A DNA stretch of 64,000 nt from JALZCH01 sp036387135 (GTDB lineage Bacteria > Acidobacteriota > Blastocatellia > Pyrinomonadales > Pyrinomonadaceae). The first letter of the stretch is position 1. Each line of letters starts with the position of its first letter. The position numbers were made by a program, and so were the translations under genes. The notes below the pieces were generated by a model. That model was not told where the DNA came from. It worked only from the letters and a program-made list of their open reading frames with translations, and made no database searches. Location of the stretch: positions 33,816-97,815 of the forward strand of contig DASVUH010000055.1 of the NCBI GenBank assembly GCA_036387135.1, given 5' to 3'. Of this stretch, positions 36,326 through 45,641 are shown one piece after another.

Positions 36326-38356
36326 ATGAAACTAAAAATTATTGTTGGGTTCTTATTTTTAAACTGTTACATTGTTTTCGGACAGGTGCAGATAGCTAAA
36401 ACTCCTCTGAATACAACAATTCTTAATGATTCGGGAGCATTACAAAAGCGTGCGATACGAAAGAATATTCCGCTCACAAACTCGATTCAAAAAGCTTATC
36501 GAAGTGGAACAAGAGATACTTCAGGTCGTCCGGGACCAAATTACTGGCAGCTAAAAACCGATTACTCGATTAATGCCAGTCTCAATCCCGAAACGCGAAC
36601 CATAACCGGAAGTGAGACTATTGCGCTGCATAATAATAGCGGGGATAAACTAAATCGCATTGTTTTGCGTCTTGACCATAATATTTATCGTCCGAGAGTT
36701 CCGCGCGGTTTTTCCGTCCCTGCCGAAACTACCGAAGGAATGATTGTTACCAGAATTAAAATTAATGGAACTGAAATTGATCTGAAGCTGAGTCCGCCGG
36801 AGCAATTCTTCCAAGGGCAGATGCAGAAGATTGAAAAATCATTCGTAGTTGGTTTAGATCAAACCGTTGCCACTGTAGTTCTCTCAGAACCGATTGATGC
36901 GCGCAGCGTTGCGACAATTGAGATTGATTGGAGTACAAAGTTACCAGGCGGCGAAGGTGGGCAAGGACATCGAATGACGCAGCGGTGGGAAAGCAAACTT
37001 TTTCAACCTACTCAATGGTATCCACGTCTGGCAAAATACGATGATTTGACTGGATGGGATACAAATCTTTATCTCGGACCTTCGGAGTTTTACAACAACT
37101 ACGGAAGATTTGATGTCAAAATTGAAGTCCCCGCCGGGTGGCTCGTCAGCGGAACGGGAGTGCTGCAAAATGCCTCGGAAGCACTTGCTCCTTTTGTTCG
37201 TGAGCGGCTTGCATCTGCGCTCAAGACCGATGAAGAGGTAATGATCGTAAAAGAAGATGAGCGCGCTGTCGGCAAAGCATTATTACCGAGAGGTAAGAAC
37301 GTCTGGCGTTTCCTGGCAGAAGAGGTCAACGACTTTGCCTGGGCAACATCGAATCAGTTTGTCTGGCGTTCGACCCGGGCAAATATTCCAAACAAGGGCT
37401 ACGTTCCGGTTCATATGTTTTATCTGCCGGAAAGAGCGAATTTCTTTCAAAACGCCGGGAAGAATGCCCGTCACGCTCTCGAATTTTATTCCAAACTCCT
37501 AATACCATACGCTTTTCCTCAATTGACGCTACAAGACGGACCAAGTGCCGGAATGGAATATCCAATGGTCATCAATTCAAATCAAGGCGCAGCCGATCAC
37601 GAGACTTATCATCAATGGATTCCGATGATGATGGGAACTAATGAAACCCGTTACGGGTGGATGGATGAAGGCTTTAACAATTATTCAAATATCCTTTCAG
37701 ATGCTGATGCTAAAGGAAAACCTTTTAACATTGATCATTTGGGACAGAGTTACGGCACCATCAGCGGAAACGAAGATGAACCAATGATGATGTGGAATGC
37801 CAACTATGGAGGACCATTCTATGGTTTTCAAACCTACGGAAAAACAAGCATGATGTTTTCGATGCTGGGCGGAATAGTCGGCGACGACGCGATGAATACA
37901 GCCATTAGGAAGTATGTGGAAACGTGGAAATTTAAACATCCGTCGCCCTGGGATTTTATGTTCTTTATGAACAAAGAACTTGGTCGCGACTTAAATTGGT
38001 TTTGGTATTACTGGCTTTTCACAACAGAGTCGGTTAATGGCTCAATCAAAGACGTTGTTGTACGAGGAGAAAAAACACAAATCACAATACATCAAGCAGG
38101 CGAAATGCCTTCACCCGTTGTTCTCAAAGTCGAATTTGCTGACGGAAGCGAGAAGATTAAATCAATGCCGAATGCGAAAATGCTTGATGATAAAACGGCA
38201 ATTGTGAAATGGAGTGAAGATGTTTGGTTTAATGGAGACCGCGATTTTCAAGGCACGGTTGATTTTGGGAAACGCTCGATTAAAAAGATAACTTTGGATC
38301 CATTTGGAAGATTCCCGGATTCAGATACTAAAGATAATATCTGGACAAACAAATAG
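36326..38356 (+). CDS. secreted M1-family (gluzincin) metallopeptidase
   Basis: A 676-residue protein from ATG 36326; a TTG seven codons earlier is less likely because the signal peptide (IIVGFLFLNCYIVFGQ) begins at this Met. An M1-like N-terminal beta domain (about 70-320; TDYSINASLNPETRTITGSE) precedes the catalytic domain. That domain has GxMEN-like GPSAGMEYPM, zinc motif HETYH (H425, E426, H429) and the third ligand E448 in WMDEGFNNY, the exact HEXXH-18-E spacing. The C-terminal about 100 residues form a short beta unit. It is predicted to trim N-terminal residues from peptides outside the cytoplasm. It is the first cargo gene of the tRNA-Cys island, 23 bp before a secreted orphan protein. 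Confidence 0.92.
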   Translation: MKLKIIVGFLFLNCYIVFGQVQIAKTPLNTTILNDSGALQKRAIRKNIPLTNSIQKAYRSGTRDTSGRPGPNYWQLKTDYSINASLNPETRTITGSETIALHNNSGDKLNRIVLRLDHNIYRPRVPRGFSVPAETTEGMIVTRIKINGTEIDLKLSPPEQFFQGQMQKIEKSFVVGLDQTVATVVLSEPIDARSVATIEIDWSTKLPGGEGGQGHRMTQRWESKLFQPTQWYPRLAKYDDLTGWDTNLYLGPSEFYNNYGRFDVKIEVPAGWLVSGTGVLQNASEALAPFVRERLASALKTDEEVMIVKEDERAVGKALLPRGKNVWRFLAEEVNDFAWATSNQFVWRSTRANIPNKGYVPVHMFYLPERANFFQNAGKNARHALEFYSKLLIPYAFPQLTLQDGPSAGMEYPMVINSNQGAADHETYHQWIPMMMGTNETRYGWMDEGFNNYSNILSDADAKGKPFNIDHLGQSYGTISGNEDEPMMMWNANYGGPFYGFQTYGKTSMMFSMLGGIVGDDAMNTAIRKYVETWKFKHPSPWDFMFFMNKELGRDLNWFWYYWLFTTESVNGSIKDVVVRGEKTQITIHQAGEMPSPVVLKVEFADGSEKIKSMPNAKMLDDKTAIVKWSEDVWFNGDRDFQGTVDFGKRSIKKITLDPFGRFPDSDTKDNIWTNK

Positions 38357-38379
38357 TTCAAAAAGATGATTAAAGTCCT

Positions 38380-39246
38380 ATGAAACAACTTATTCTGCTG
38401 CTCATTTTTCTCACACTATTTTCTTCCATGAGGCAGGAAGGACAGGCTCAGCGCACTTATTTCAAACAGGAAATGTCCGAAGAGTTAATCAACCTAAGGC
38501 AGACCAAATGGCAGGAAATTGGAGCAGAAGTCGGTAAATTCTCCGACAATGAATGGGTTGGTCTTTATGTCGCACAGAACGGCACAACCGTTTCTACGCA
38601 ACTCGTCTGGACTCCGAATCTAGGCTTTATGATTTGGCTGGAGAATTGTTCGCGCCCCTTTCACGGTCTTATAAACTATGGCGATGCTAGTCTTACAGAC
38701 GGTTCTCTTAAGCTTACGCCCAGATTGCCAGAAGGAAGCCCAAATTCATATACGATTAAATTCAAGTATATTCCAGTCAAGTGGGGCGAGCAGCATTTCC
38801 TGATTCCGTCCCACGAGATGATTAAATTCGTCTATGTCGTGAACTCTAAATCAGACGCCGAGATTAACAGCTTTCTAATTAAAGGTGACGACTACGAAAA
38901 GAAGAGGCGCGGGATGCCCGGTGTGCCCGAAGAATACAAGAAGTATCTCGGAATGAAGCCGATTACGGCGACGATTTCTAAACTCGAAGAGCAGAAGGAT
39001 TGGTATCCGAAGATTACTTTTAACGCAGGGCGAGCCGAAGGCGTTATAGAGGGAATGAGTTTCTACTTGTCGCGACCACGAAATATGTATGCGTTAGTTT
39101 ATGTGGCTGATGTTCAGGAACACACCTCCGAAGGATACATCTCAATAGCCTCATATACGGACAATCGTGAAGGCGAAATCAAACCAGCGATAGGCTGGAA
39201 ATTTTCGAGCCGTGCCCCGGAAGATAATTCCAACTACCTTCCTTAA
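38380..39246 (+). CDS. secreted protein of unknown function
   Basis: A 288-residue protein with a signal peptide (LILLLIFLTLFSSM, cut after GQAQ). The mature part is rich in aromatic and charged residues (NEWVGLYVAQNG, LGFMIWLENCSRPFHGLINYGD) and ends in a conserved-looking stretch, TFNAGRAEGVIEGMSFYL, that resembles the small beta-barrel repeat found in secreted Acidobacteria proteins. I do not recognise a named family. It begins 23 bp after the M1 peptidase and is probably cotranscribed, with a hairpin terminator 5 bp after its stop. Confidence 0.8.
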   Translation: MKQLILLLIFLTLFSSMRQEGQAQRTYFKQEMSEELINLRQTKWQEIGAEVGKFSDNEWVGLYVAQNGTTVSTQLVWTPNLGFMIWLENCSRPFHGLINYGDASLTDGSLKLTPRLPEGSPNSYTIKFKYIPVKWGEQHFLIPSHEMIKFVYVVNSKSDAEINSFLIKGDDYEKKRRGMPGVPEEYKKYLGMKPITATISKLEEQKDWYPKITFNAGRAEGVIEGMSFYLSRPRNMYALVYVADVQEHTSEGYISIASYTDNREGEIKPAIGWKFSSRAPEDNSNYLP

Positions 39247-39251
39247 AAATA

Positions 39252-39281
39252 TTGTCTCGAAAACGACCCTTTTTGAGACAA
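39252..39281 (+). terminator. GAGAC-family hairpin after the orphan secreted protein
   Basis: TTGTCTCGAAAA and TTTTTGAGACAA pair over about 11 positions with one mismatch around a 6-base loop, 5 bp after the stop at 39246. There is no long U tract downstream, so it may be a processing or protective hairpin rather than a strict intrinsic terminator. Confidence 0.5.
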
Positions 39282-39326
39282 ATCCATCGGATAGCAAAAA
39301 CTACGCTCTTTAGCAATATAATTAAT

Positions 39327-39373
39327 AGTTAATAGTTCGTTTTCTCGTGCTATTTAAGAAAAATCTGATATGA
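39327..39373 (+). repeat. shared leader sequence, copy 1
   Basis: About 47 bases starting AGTTAATAGTTCG and ending CTGATATGA recur at 47046-47092 with only a few differences. At the second site the terminal ATG is the start codon of a secreted protein; here the ATG opens only ATG-AGG-TGA. This copy therefore looks like a leader whose gene is gone. The rest of 39247-39578 shows no gene. Confidence 0.65.
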
Positions 39374-39578
39374 GGTGAACGAAGTCGAGAAAATTATCCA
39401 GATGGTATTCGCAGCGAAACACGATTCGTCGGGACTGGCGACAACAACATTATTTGTTTTAAGTTTTTAGTATAATTCTCAGTTCAACGCTGCTATTAAC
39501 GATTTGACTTATATTATTTCAGACGGATGTTAAACTGACTTTGAAATAAAATCTCAGCAACTTGACTCATAAAACAAT

Positions 39579-42500
39579 ATGATTTTTTTTAACTCAACCA
39601 TCAAACTTTTATTTTTTTCCTTGATTATTACCGGAATTTTTTGTGTTAATCAAAGTTTTGGCGATCCCTCGTCAACTGGCGCGAAAGCGAATAGCCCGAT
39701 ACCGGAAAATCGTAGCGAAGCGTCAGCAAATTATTATCAATCTGTGATTTCAGACGGGGAACTCGATGCCAATTTTAAGGCTCAAGTTTATGCGAGCGGA
39801 AACGTTTCCGGTTTTGCCAGACAAAGCGACGGTAAAATGATTATTAACGGAAACTTTAAAAGTATTAACAATACTCCGCGTCAGAACATCGCCCGTTTAA
39901 ATCAAGACGGCTCGGTTGATTTGTCATTTAATCCGGCAACCGTTGATATTCCTATATCAATTACCGACATTGGCATCCATCCGGCAAGCGGAAAAATTTA
40001 TGTCAGCGGCATTTATGTTGATGGCAACAGCAGCACGGTTTATCGCTTGATTCGATTGAATTCCGACGGCTCGCGCGATACGACGTTTGCAACTGCCACA
40101 GCCGATGCGCAATTCGGGATTCGTGTGCTGGAATCCGACGGCAAAATCTTCATTTTCGGCACATTCGGAAGGGTTAATAATGTCACAACAAACAGTATTG
40201 CCCGTTTAAACCCTGATGGTTCTTTAGACCAATCTTTTAATGCCGGTTCAATCATTGAAGGTTTCCGTCAAGCAAGAGCAGTAGTTGTCCAAAACGACGG
40301 TAAAATAGTCGTTGCCGGTAATTTTACAGTTCAGAATACTCAGCGCCAAGATATTGTTCGCCTTAATCCGAACGGCTCGCTTGATATTACTTTCACTACA
40401 ATGGTGGCAGGTATTACTATTAGCGCCTTGCGGTTACAGCCGGATGATAAAATACTCATTGGCGGCATTTTCAGCACTGTAAATGGAGTGCAGCAGGATA
40501 ATTTTTCCCGTTTGAATGCGGACGGCACGCTTGATACCTCCGTTAATATCAGCAGCTTGCAAATCAGGGAAATCAATTCAATCGAACTACAGCCTGACGG
40601 TAAAATAATCTTTAGCGGCGGTTTTACCCAACAAGGCTCGACGAACTCGCGAATAATTCGGATAAACCCGGATGGTTCGCGCGACTTATCTTTTACCGTT
40701 GATAACAATGGCGGAGCATCCCGATTGTTTTTATTGCCCGAAGGAAAAATACTGATTGGCGGCGGTTTCACGAGAATAAACGGCGTTTTAAGTCCGGGCA
40801 TCGCGCTTCTAAACGAAAACGGCTCGATAAATACCGCCTACCAAGCCAAGGCATTTGTTAACGGCTCAATTTCAGCACTGGCAACGCTATCAAACGGGAA
40901 AATTTTAATTGCCGGAAGTTTTATCAGCGTTAACGGCGAGGACCGGCGCTCGCTTGTCCGCTTAAATATAGACGGTTCGGTTGATTCCTCATTTATTCCG
41001 CCGACGGAGATTTTAGAATTCAGTTCGGTTGTGTTTGCAATTAAAGTGCAGCCCGACCAGAAGATTCTGCTTGCCGGAGGCTCCGAATATAGGGTTAATA
41101 ATGTTTTGCGGAGAGGGATCGCCAGACTAACCCCGGAAGGATTAATAGATTCATCATTTAATCCTGGCTTTGGAACTGACGGAAGCGTATATGCTTTGGA
41201 GATTCAGCCTGACGGAAAAATAATCATCGGAGGAGAGTTTTCTTCTTTTAACTTTATTCAGCGTAATAAGATTGCGCGCATAAATTCAAACGGTTCTCTT
41301 GATACGTCTTTTAACGCCGGCATTAGCGGGGGAAACGTCAGAAGCCTTGCATTGCAGCCGGACGGTAAGTTGATTGCCGGCGGCGATTTTACAAACATCA
41401 ACAGCAATGTTCGGCGTTGTCTGGTTCGTCTTAATGAAGATTCAAGTCTCGACTCTTCATTTAATACCGGCTTGGGAGTCAACAGTTTTTGCTCGATTTC
41501 CGATATTGCTTTGCAGCCGGATGGGAAAATTTTTATCGGCGGAGGTTTTCAAAGCATTGAGAATATCAATCGTAACGCTGTCGCACGATTAAATTCAAAT
41601 GGATCGCTTGATGCTTCATTTAATACAGGTGAAGGAGCAAATTCCATTGTTCGCAGAATCGCCCTTCAGCCGGATGGAAAACTTGTAGTAGCGGGTGAAA
41701 TTTTAATTTTCAACAATGTTCTCGTTAATAGTATTGCAAGAGTTAATAACAACGGTTCACTCGACCCATCTTTCCAGACAGGGGCGGGCGTTGAGTTTCC
41801 CGAGCGAATCCTCAGTTTAGTTCTGCAACGAAACGGAAAGATACTAATCGGAGGAAGTTTCGACAGTTATAACAATACGCCGCAATTTGGTATTGCCAGA
41901 TTGTTGAATCCATCAATTTTTTCACAAATAACGCCCTTTGACTTTGACGGGGACGGACGAGCGGATACTTCTGTTTTTCGTAATGGCGCTTGGTATATCA
42001 ATCGTTCTCAACAAGGATTTACCGGAATTAATTGGGGATTTGCCACTGATGTTTTGGCTCCGGCTGATTTCGACGGAGACGGTAAAACTGATGTTTCGGT
42101 TTTCAGAGACGGTAATTGGTACTGGATCAATAGTTCGAATAATCAATTTAATGGCGTTCAATTTGGTGCTGTCGGAGATATTCCTGTTCCGGCAGATTAT
42201 GACGGTGACGGCAAAGCTGATGTCTCGGTATTCCGTCCTTCATCGGGGACCTGGTACCGATTCAACAGTTCTAATAACCAGTTTGTCGGGACTCAGTTTG
42301 GCGCGAACGGAGATAAACCGCTCATTGGAGACTTCGACGGGGATGGCAAAGCCGATTTAGCTGTGATAAGAGCCGCGAACGTTAATTTGTTCTGGTACTG
42401 GCAAAGCAGTTCAAACAACCAATTCAATGCAGTTCAATTTGGATTATCTACAGATATTGCAACGGCAGCGGATTACGATGGAGACGGAAAAACAGATGTG

Positions 42501-42752
42501 TCAGTATTTCGTCCATCAAACGGCACTTGGTATAGATTGAATAGTTCACAGAATAACCAGTTTGCAGGCACTCAGTTCGGTCAATCGGGAGATATTCCAG
42601 TTCCGGCGGATTACGACGGCGACGGTAAAACGGATATTGGGGTTTTCCGGCAAGGAAACTGGTACAGATTGAACAGTGCAAATAATTCTTTTTACGGAGA
42701 ACAATTTGGCGTTGCAACAGATAAACCCGTTCCATCTGCTTTAATTAGATAG
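39579..42752 (+). CDS. secreted delta-60 repeat plus FG-GAP/VCBS repeat protein
   Basis: A 1057-residue protein with a signal segment (LFFSLIITGIFCVNQSFG). About 14 delta-60 repeats (TIGR02608-type; LQPDGKIIIGG-F, IARxNxNGSLDxSFN) fill residues about 60-780, each around 50 residues and probably forming a propeller. Six FG-GAP/VCBS-like repeats follow to the end (DYDGDGKADVSVFRP, WYRLNSSNNQF, QFGANGD), with acidic loops that can bind calcium. The chain stops right after the last repeat with no sorting domain. Likely a cell-surface or extracellular binding protein. It is the last and largest cargo gene of the tRNA-Cys island. A hairpin terminator follows at 42844. Confidence 0.94.
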   Translation: MIFFNSTIKLLFFSLIITGIFCVNQSFGDPSSTGAKANSPIPENRSEASANYYQSVISDGELDANFKAQVYASGNVSGFARQSDGKMIINGNFKSINNTPRQNIARLNQDGSVDLSFNPATVDIPISITDIGIHPASGKIYVSGIYVDGNSSTVYRLIRLNSDGSRDTTFATATADAQFGIRVLESDGKIFIFGTFGRVNNVTTNSIARLNPDGSLDQSFNAGSIIEGFRQARAVVVQNDGKIVVAGNFTVQNTQRQDIVRLNPNGSLDITFTTMVAGITISALRLQPDDKILIGGIFSTVNGVQQDNFSRLNADGTLDTSVNISSLQIREINSIELQPDGKIIFSGGFTQQGSTNSRIIRINPDGSRDLSFTVDNNGGASRLFLLPEGKILIGGGFTRINGVLSPGIALLNENGSINTAYQAKAFVNGSISALATLSNGKILIAGSFISVNGEDRRSLVRLNIDGSVDSSFIPPTEILEFSSVVFAIKVQPDQKILLAGGSEYRVNNVLRRGIARLTPEGLIDSSFNPGFGTDGSVYALEIQPDGKIIIGGEFSSFNFIQRNKIARINSNGSLDTSFNAGISGGNVRSLALQPDGKLIAGGDFTNINSNVRRCLVRLNEDSSLDSSFNTGLGVNSFCSISDIALQPDGKIFIGGGFQSIENINRNAVARLNSNGSLDASFNTGEGANSIVRRIALQPDGKLVVAGEILIFNNVLVNSIARVNNNGSLDPSFQTGAGVEFPERILSLVLQRNGKILIGGSFDSYNNTPQFGIARLLNPSIFSQITPFDFDGDGRADTSVFRNGAWYINRSQQGFTGINWGFATDVLAPADFDGDGKTDVSVFRDGNWYWINSSNNQFNGVQFGAVGDIPVPADYDGDGKADVSVFRPSSGTWYRFNSSNNQFVGTQFGANGDKPLIGDFDGDGKADLAVIRAANVNLFWYWQSSSNNQFNAVQFGLSTDIATAADYDGDGKTDVSVFRPSNGTWYRLNSSQNNQFAGTQFGQSGDIPVPADYDGDGKTDIGVFRQGNWYRLNSANNSFYGEQFGVATDKPVPSALIR

Positions 42753-42843
42753 AGAGAAAAAGAGATCCCAATTAGGTTTCTCTTTCAGTGCGTATGCTGA
42801 TTTAACTGAGAAAAATAATTTAGTTAATCAGCAAAACAAAAAA

Positions 42844-42886
42844 GAAGTCAGAGTAGCTTTCGAACTGCTCTGACTTCTACTTTTAT
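42844..42886 (+). terminator. intrinsic terminator of the delta-60 gene
   Basis: A stem of about 14 pairs (GAAGTCAGAGTAG with CTGCTCTGACTTC, including one G-U type mismatch) closes an 8-base loop and is followed by TTTTAT, about 90 bp after the stop at 42752. Confidence 0.75.
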
Positions 42887-43130
42887 AAATCAGCTTTATA
42901 CAGAATTTATAGCAATTTTCAATTGCCTGTAACCTGATAGCCGCGATGCCCAAACCAATTCAGGCAATCGCTTTCGTTAATCGTTTCCGATTTGCAGAAG
43001 CTCAAAGCAAATGGTGAAAAGCCAAAAAAAGTTAATAAGAAATCATCCTCAAATTAACGAAAAATCTATTAGACAATGACAAAAAAAAGTATCCTAAAAA
43101 CGCCCCTTTTCGAGACAGTTGAAAACATAG

Positions 43131-43288
43131 AAAAAGTGTCTCATAAGTCATACGTTTTTGAGATACTTTAATTGTTAATTTGCTTCCCTTTAACTACGAA
43201 AACGGCACTCTTCTATTTTTAGCCTTTTGTTTCATAAGCCATCTCATAACTAAAATCCCAAAAACGTATGACTTATGAGACACTTTTT
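43131..43288. repeat. long perfect inverted repeat (30 bp arms)
   Basis: Bases 43131-43160 are exactly complementary in reverse to 43259-43288, enclosing 98 AT-rich bases with no reading frame. The arms contain the GTCTC/GAGAC core seen in other hairpins of this region. A third, imperfect partner (AAAGTATC-CTAAAAACG at about 43087-43103) can pair with 43153-43169, so alternative folds are possible. The size and structure suit a miniature transposable element. No transposase or clear target-site duplication was found. Confidence 0.75.
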
Positions 43289-43495
43289 TAAGACACGTTT
43301 TTGAGACATTTTCGCTGGTTCTGAAGTGCATGTGTCAAAAGTCAAAATAGGATGTGAGGCGCAAAACAGCAATTTTCTTAAAATCTGTAAAGCCTGCGCC
43401 CGCGTCAACTTTACAGTTAGACCGCCTTTATATTTGGAGAAATTTGAGAGAGAATCTGTTCAGTAGTGATGGATTTAATCTTTAGGAGGCAAGTT

Positions 43496-43714
43496 ATGGA
43501 ACGTGAAAAGGAAGTGGAGAAATCATACTCGACCAAAGAGGTTGTCGCTAAATTACGACGCTTGGCTGATGCTTTAGAAGAGCAGAAAACCTTTGAAATA
43601 CAGATTGCCGGGGAGCGTATCTACATCCCGCCATATGCGACAGTCGAGTTTGAATATGAGCAGCAAGGAGATGAAGAAGAAGTCGAGATTGAGTTGAAAT
43701 GGAAGCGGCAGTGA
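43496..43714 (+). CDS. amphi-Trp domain protein
   Basis: A 72-residue protein starting at an ATG preceded by a good ribosome binding site (AGGAGG about 7 bases upstream); the frame is open to 43466. It fits the amphi-Trp domain (TIGR04354-like): helix SYSTKEVVAKLRRLADALEE, then three strands with FEIQIAGERIYIPP and a C-terminal VEIELKW whose Trp is the namesake. Proteins of this family are small, widespread and of unknown function. It lies between the long inverted repeat and integrase copy B, inside the island end. It is the only clearly intact small gene here. Confidence 0.82.
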   Translation: MEREKEVEKSYSTKEVVAKLRRLADALEEQKTFEIQIAGERIYIPPYATVEFEYEQQGDEEEVEIELKWKRQ

Positions 43715-43782
43715 GGTATTTGGGCATAAATTGGCTTGGAAGTACAACCATTTATGGCTTTATTCAAACGTAATGATTCTAA

Positions 43783-44202
43783 CGGCTTGATGAAAATTGC
43801 TTGCTCATCAAAGAAGGCAAAACAAAAGCTGCCCGGCGCGAAATACCGCTTTCGGACAAAGCATTTGAAGTTTTAGAGCGTAGATTGAAAAATGCGATTG
43901 GCAATTATCTTTTCCGTCGGGACGCAGTGCGAAAGGTTCGTCAAAGCCAATTGATTAAGCTCAATAATGCCCATAATGGCGCTTTAAAGCGCTCAGGAAT
44001 CGAAAAATGCCTGCTTTACGATTTACGGCATACTTTTGCTTCAAGGATGGCAATGAGCGGCTGTGATCTAGTTACGCTGGCGGCGTTGCTTGGACATAGC
44101 AGAATCCAAATGGTAATGCGTTAGGCGCATCCTGTTAAGCAGCACAAAGTTGATGCGGTTAGAAAGTTACAACAGATAAGAGTAAACAGAAAAACAGCAT
44201 AA
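43783..44202 (+). pseudogene. decayed tyrosine integrase, C-terminal part (copy B)
   Basis: The open frame after a TAA at 43780 gives ENCLLIKEGKTKAARREIPL, NYLFRRDAV, LNNAHNGALKRSGI, LLYDLRHTFASRMAMSG and AALLGHSRIQMVMR. It then hits TAG at 44122-44124 exactly where the catalytic Tyr of RYAHP belongs, and continues AHPVKQHKVDAVRKL to a stop at 44200-44202. The R and H catalytic boxes are present but the nucleophile is a stop codon, and the N-terminal DNA-binding half is missing. It ends about 95 bp from tRNA-Cys, the normal place for the integrase of an island at this tRNA. Confidence 0.87.
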
Positions 44203-44213
44203 AAAACAAAAAG

Positions 44214-44233
44214 CCGCTACGTTTTCCGCTACG
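44214..44233. repeat. island-end repeat CGCTACG-N5-CGCTACG, right copy
   Basis: Identical over 20 bases to 35947-35966. It sits between integrase copy B and the tRNA-Cys junction, so each end of the island carries one copy in direct orientation. Confidence 0.6.
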
Positions 44234-44297
44234 GTCATTTTGGCTTGAATACTACTGCAAGAATTAAGCGCTGTAATTAGGTAAAATAAAGAAGTTA

Positions 44298-44372
<75 letters not shown>

Positions 44373-44429
44373 GAAACTATTTGTTTACAAGGATTTGAAG
44401 CATTCGTGGGAATCGCCTCAATACCGACT

Positions 44430-44450
44430 TTGGGGGAATCTTAGGGGACT
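44430..44450. repeat. G-rich direct repeat beside integrase copy C
   Basis: TTGGGGGAATC is followed at once by TTAGGGGACTC, two imperfect tandem units between tRNA-Cys and the 3' end of integrase copy C. A similar pair (GTCCTCACAAAT then GTCCCCAC, 35727-35746) follows integrase copy A. They may be recombinase-binding sites. Confidence 0.45.
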
Positions 44451-44481
44451 CCCACCAATTTCTTCAAAAAAACCGATTTTT

Positions 44482-44751
44482 TCAACTGGAAGCTCTTGAC
44501 GCTTCCATTCGCTTTATCGCGTTTGCCTTATGCTCATCGGTAGGATGCGCATAGCGTTTAAGCATATCAAGATTCTTGTGACCAAGCAAATCCTTCAAAG
44601 TAATCAAATCTGTACCTAATTCCGCTTGACGGGTAGCGAATGTGTGACGCAAATCGTAAAGCCTAAATCTTTTTACGCCCGAACTCCGAAGCCGAGCGTA
44701 ATGCGCGTTATTTAGCTTTTTCGGCGGGCTGTCGCCATCGCCATCTCTGCA
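44482..44751 (-). pseudogene. tyrosine integrase C-terminal fragment (copy C)
   Basis: The open minus-strand frame between an in-frame TAA (44752) and TGA (44482) encodes PPKKLNNAHYARLRSSGVKR, RLYDLRHTFATRQAELG, TDLITLKDLLGHKNLDMLKR and YAHPTDEHKANAIKRM. All visible catalytic boxes, including the Tyr in RYAHP, are intact. However, only about 85 residues remain and there is no start, so it cannot be functional. It is clearly homologous to copies A and B but lies on the 5' side of tRNA-Cys in the opposite direction, so it comes from a separate integration event. Confidence 0.82.
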
Positions 44752-45021
44752 TTAAGTTTTATTTTTGATACTTGAAGATTTCTACAATCTCCAGTAAAAG
44801 TGAGTTAAATCGTTTTGCTTCGCCAACATTTGCCCAAGAGGGATTAATAGAAATTGCAGAGATTCAAGAAAAAGTTCCCGTACCGATGCCGGAGCGACAA
44901 ACAGGGGAACTTGAAACAAAAATTATGAAGAAGAATGTAACGAATGATTCGGTGGCAAAGAAACAAAAACACAATAAATTTAAAGACGGAATTTATGAAT
45001 TGACGAAGGCGCATCCGAGAA

Positions 45022-45360
45022 ATGAAGAAGAAATTCTGGAATTACGTTCATAACCCAATAGCATTCGCAAAATTTATGGGTTCGCATGATGGAGCTGTTT
45101 TTTTGAGTCAGTTGATTTACTGGACTGATAGACCGAAAAAAAGACGAGACGGATATTTCTATAAATCCGTAAGTGAGTGGTGTGAGGAACTTGACATCAC
45201 TGAATACCAAGTTGAACGAGCGCGAGCTTTTCTAAAGAAAAAAGGCGTGTTGGAGATGGAGAAATTCCGCGTGCGAATCCGCAGCAGCGCTTTTGGTCTA
45301 AATCTGCAAAGGCTTATGCTCCAGTTTACATTGATGACGCCGCGTTTGGTTGTCCGTTGA
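45022..45360 (+). CDS. replication-initiator-like winged-helix protein, probably truncated
   Basis: A 112-residue frame with IAFAKFMGSHDGAVFLSQLIYW, GYFYKSVSEWCEELDI and TEYQVERARAFLKKKGVLEM. This matches the N-terminal winged-helix seen in phage and element replication proteins (RepO/DnaD-like) that sit near integrases. After residue about 85 the sequence loses resemblance. A +1 frame continues as a sensible protein (RFWSKSAKAYAPVYIDDAAFG, LPIGLKSKGFWKKLDI) to about 45500, so a frameshift is likely. The upstream frame from 44772 may carry an earlier N-terminus but looks like noise. Nothing else is seen in 45361-45641. The match is by pattern only. Confidence 0.55.
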   Translation: MKKKFWNYVHNPIAFAKFMGSHDGAVFLSQLIYWTDRPKKRRDGYFYKSVSEWCEELDITEYQVERARAFLKKKGVLEMEKFRVRIRSSAFGLNLQRLMLQFTLMTPRLVVR

Positions 45361-45641
45361 AATTACCCGCAGATAGCGAACAGCGAACGTTGCCGATTGG
45401 TTTGAAATCGAAAGGCTTCTGGAAGAAATTGGATATTTATAAAAAAAATCGAACTATTTTAATTCCTCCTCAATTGAATTTGTTCTTCTGTGGCGGCTGA
45501 GGATGAAGGGAATGAGCTTCATTCCTGGAAGAATAAATTTTGTAAGCTGGGCTTTAATGCTCCATTAGGTAATTTCGATTTCTGTTTAATCATATAGAGC
45601 GATTTATAATTACAAGAAAATTCAAGTGTTTCTTAATTATT

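Noticed and set aside
44772..45053. 93-codon frame before the replication-initiator-like gene
   Set aside because: Composition is plausible but there is no family match, and it overlaps the better-supported frame at 45022; it may only be a leader of the broken gene.
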